Below, in pieces: positions 36,411-38,084 of a DNA stretch of 38,084 nt; the stretch's first letter is position 1; each line of letters begins with the position of its first letter. Under the pieces are notes generated by a model. The model saw nothing but the letters and a program-made list of their open reading frames with translations. It was not told the DNA's origin and did no database searches. Source of the stretch: Candidatus Omnitrophota bacterium. GTDB taxonomy: Bacteria > Omnitrophota > Gorgyraeia > 2-01-FULL-45-10. The stretch is taken from NCBI GenBank assembly GCA_029004355.1, contig JAQURV010000003.1, positions 1 through 38,084 of the forward strand. The letters run 5' to 3'. A program made the translations under genes and the position numbers.

Positions 36411-37046
36411 ATGTTTACCGGGCTTGTAAAAGAACTGGGTATTGTGCGCGGCTTTTCGAAGTCGGGCAGCGTCTATAGACTGGAAGTCTCCTCGGAAACG
36501 ATCTCCGGGAACGCGACGGTGGGTGATAGCGTGTCGGTCAACGGCGCCTGCCTTACCCTGGTTCAAAATAAGGGCGGTATCCTGATATTCGACGTAATGG
36601 AAGAGACGGTCCGAAGGACGGCCCTATCGTCCATAAAGAGCGGGGAAAGGGTGAATCTGGAAGATTCGCTGAGGGCCGGCAGTCCGCTTGGCGGGCACTT
36701 TGTCCTGGGCCACGTAGATTGCGTCGGAACGGTAAAGAATATAGAGAATACGGGAGGGGAATACATTATCGCGATAGTTTTCCCGCAGGAATTCAGCCAA
36801 CTGGCCGTCGAGAAAGGATCCGTAGCTATAGACGGTATAAGCCTGACCGTCGGAGAAGTCGGGGCCGGCAGTCTGAAGGTCTATATAATACCGCATACCT
36901 TAAAGATGACCAACCTTGCCGCAAGGCGCGAGCGCGATAAGGTGAATATAGAATTCGACATCATCGGTAAATACCTCGCGCGCTTCCGCTCGCTCGACAA
37001 AAAAGGCGGCGTGACCGAACAATTCTTAAAACGGGTGGGATTTTAG
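36411..37046 (+). CDS. ribE: Riboflavin synthase alpha subunit
   Basis: MFTGLVKELGIV, VNGACLTLV, LGGHFVLGHVDCVG, GISLTVGEV. Confidence 0.96.
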   Translation: MFTGLVKELGIVRGFSKSGSVYRLEVSSETISGNATVGDSVSVNGACLTLVQNKGGILIFDVMEETVRRTALSSIKSGERVNLEDSLRAGSPLGGHFVLGHVDCVGTVKNIENTGGEYIIAIVFPQEFSQLAVEKGSVAIDGISLTVGEVGAGSLKVYIIPHTLKMTNLAARRERDKVNIEFDIIGKYLARFRSLDKKGGVTEQFLKRVGF

Positions 37047-37052
37047 AAAAAT

Positions 37053-37081
37053 TTGACGGAGCTTGGGATTCATGATATAGT
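37053..37081 (+). promoter_or_regulatory. Putative promoter of the TIGR04073-like gene
   Basis: TTGACG (37053-37058), 17-bp spacer, TATAGT (37076-37081). Confidence 0.65.
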
Positions 37082-37104
37082 CTTAGTCAACAAGGGGGTA
37101 ACGG

Positions 37105-37443
37105 ATGGCGAAGAGGGCTATTCTGGTCGGATTAATAGTATTTTTATTTGCTATTACATTTGCGTCTCCGGGATATTGCGATGACCCGATAAAAAAACTG
37201 GGCCGCGGATTATGCAATATGGGTACCTGTCTTTTTGAACTGCCCCTTCAGGTTTCGAGGGTAAACCTTAGCGATGGGCCGATGGCAGCCGGCACGTGGG
37301 GCTTCCTTAAAGGCTCCAGCATGATCGTCGTCAGGCTGTTTACGGGCGTATATGAGGTAGTGACGTTTCCTTTTCCTCTGCCCCCGGATTACAAGCCTAT
37401 AATGACAGACCCCGAATTTTTCTTCGAAGAACAGAATTGGTAG
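37105..37443 (+). CDS. Exported protein resembling exosortase system-associated TIGR04073 family
   Basis: Signal peptide; KLGRGLCNMGTCLFELPLQVSRVN...GFLKGSSMIVVRLFTGVYEVVTFPFPLPPDYKPIMTDPEFFFE. Confidence 0.75.
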   Translation: MAKRAILVGLIVFLFAITFASPGYCDDPIKKLGRGLCNMGTCLFELPLQVSRVNLSDGPMAAGTWGFLKGSSMIVVRLFTGVYEVVTFPFPLPPDYKPIMTDPEFFFEEQNW

Positions 37444-37472
37444 AGACCGGATTTTGGCGGATCATTATCGAG

Positions 37473-37505
37473 GCCCCGGGAATCAATTTCTCGGGGCTTT
37501 TTATA
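37473..37505 (+). terminator. Intrinsic terminator
   Basis: GCCCCGGGA-atcaatt-TCTCGGGGC followed by TTTTTAT. Confidence 0.85.
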
Positions 37506-37611
37506 TTTGCTCGTAATTAGATGATATGTTATTATATTGCATTGATGTCCCCCGGCTCCTCCTATTCGTCGGAGCCTTGGGATGAAATTTTTAGTGAGAA
37601 TACATATTTCA

Positions 37612-37688
37612 CGGGAAGTAGCGCAGCTGGCTAGCGCGCTTGGTTCGGGACCAAGAGGTCGCGGGTTCGAATCCCGCCTTCCCGACCA
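37612..37688 (+). tRNA. tRNA-Pro (anticodon CGG), CCA encoded
   Basis: CGGGAAG/CTTCCCG acceptor, GCGC..GCGC D arm, CTTGG-TTCGGGA-CCAAG anticodon arm, GCGGGTTCGAATCCCGC T arm, ACCA. Confidence 0.96.
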
Positions 37689-37721
37689 TTCCGCTCCGCA
37701 GGAATGAGGTCGGGCTTTTCT

Positions 37722-38012
37722 ATGACCAAGAAGACTCTTATCAATAAACGTCTCCATCTATACTATTCCGGGTCGGTCCAGGGCGTAGGTTTTCGCTATA
37801 CTGCCCACTCAACGGCGAACTCTTTAGGCCTGACCGGGTGGGCTAAGAATATGCCCGACGGCCGAGTAGAAGTTCTTTGCGAAGGCCGGGACGCGGACCT
37901 GCAAAAATTTATGCAGAAGATAGGCGAAGTATTCAAAGGATATATCCGTGACGTCGACGTAGGGTGGGGCGGGGCCACCGGTGAATTCGACGGGTTTGAC
38001 ATAAGGTTCTGA
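37722..38012 (+). CDS. acyP: Acylphosphatase
   Basis: YSGSVQGVGFRYTAHSTANSLGLTGWAKNMPDGRVEVLCEG. Confidence 0.94.
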   Translation: MTKKTLINKRLHLYYSGSVQGVGFRYTAHSTANSLGLTGWAKNMPDGRVEVLCEGRDADLQKFMQKIGEVFKGYIRDVDVGWGGATGEFDGFDIRF

Positions 38013-38014
38013 CG

Positions 38015-38084
38015 ATGCGATACGGCCTGATAGCGGACATACACTCTAACCTTGAGGCCCTTGAAGCTGTTTTGGAGAGTGCCG
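38015..38084 (+). CDS. Metallophosphoesterase family protein, N-terminal fragment (truncated by window end)
   Basis: MRYGLIADIHSNLEALEAVLESA matches the DxH..N-type calcineurin-like phosphoesterase N-terminus. Confidence 0.8.
   Translation, partial: MRYGLIADIHSNLEALEAVLESA

Noticed and set aside
37389-37757. Minus-strand 122-aa ORF containing GRRDSNPRPLGPEPSALASCATSR
   Set aside because: Antisense translation of tRNA-Pro and flanking DNA, a common annotation artefact.

Overview
About 38 kb of bacterial chromosome with dense, mostly plus-strand genes. The content and the single ~4.4 kaa ORF suggest a Candidatus Omnitrophota (OP3)-like genome (inference only). Housekeeping blocks: ExbB/ExbD-like genes, cutA, a Memo-AMMECR1 fusion, rsmE-mtaB, fabG-acpP-fabF, acyl-CoA dehydrogenase with EtfB and a ferredoxin-EtfA, smc, a GAF-GGDEF protein, an FMN-riboswitch-controlled rib cluster with nusB and a PHP gene embedded, a TIGR04073-like protein, acyP, tRNA-Ala(CGC) and tRNA-Pro(CGG). 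A giant multidomain exported ORF fills 13.3-26.4 kb. The most interesting signals are in the non-coding DNA. (1) Two copies of a 50-nt leader-RNA core lie before fabG and before an unrelated exported protein. They share fold, core length, a 15-nt loop differing only by transitions, and an exactly spaced competing helix beside the Shine-Dalgarno: a candidate translational riboswitch. (2) Two copies of a hairpin plus T-run with an identical 12-nt loop and covarying stems bracket the giant gene, one inside its signal-peptide coding region and one just after its stop. (3) A ~150-nt three-way-junction-like RNA candidate and a terminator-like hairpin lie upstream of the giant gene. (4) Several families of dispersed hairpin repeats occupy the intergenic gaps. 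All calls are by eye; no database search or folding program was run.
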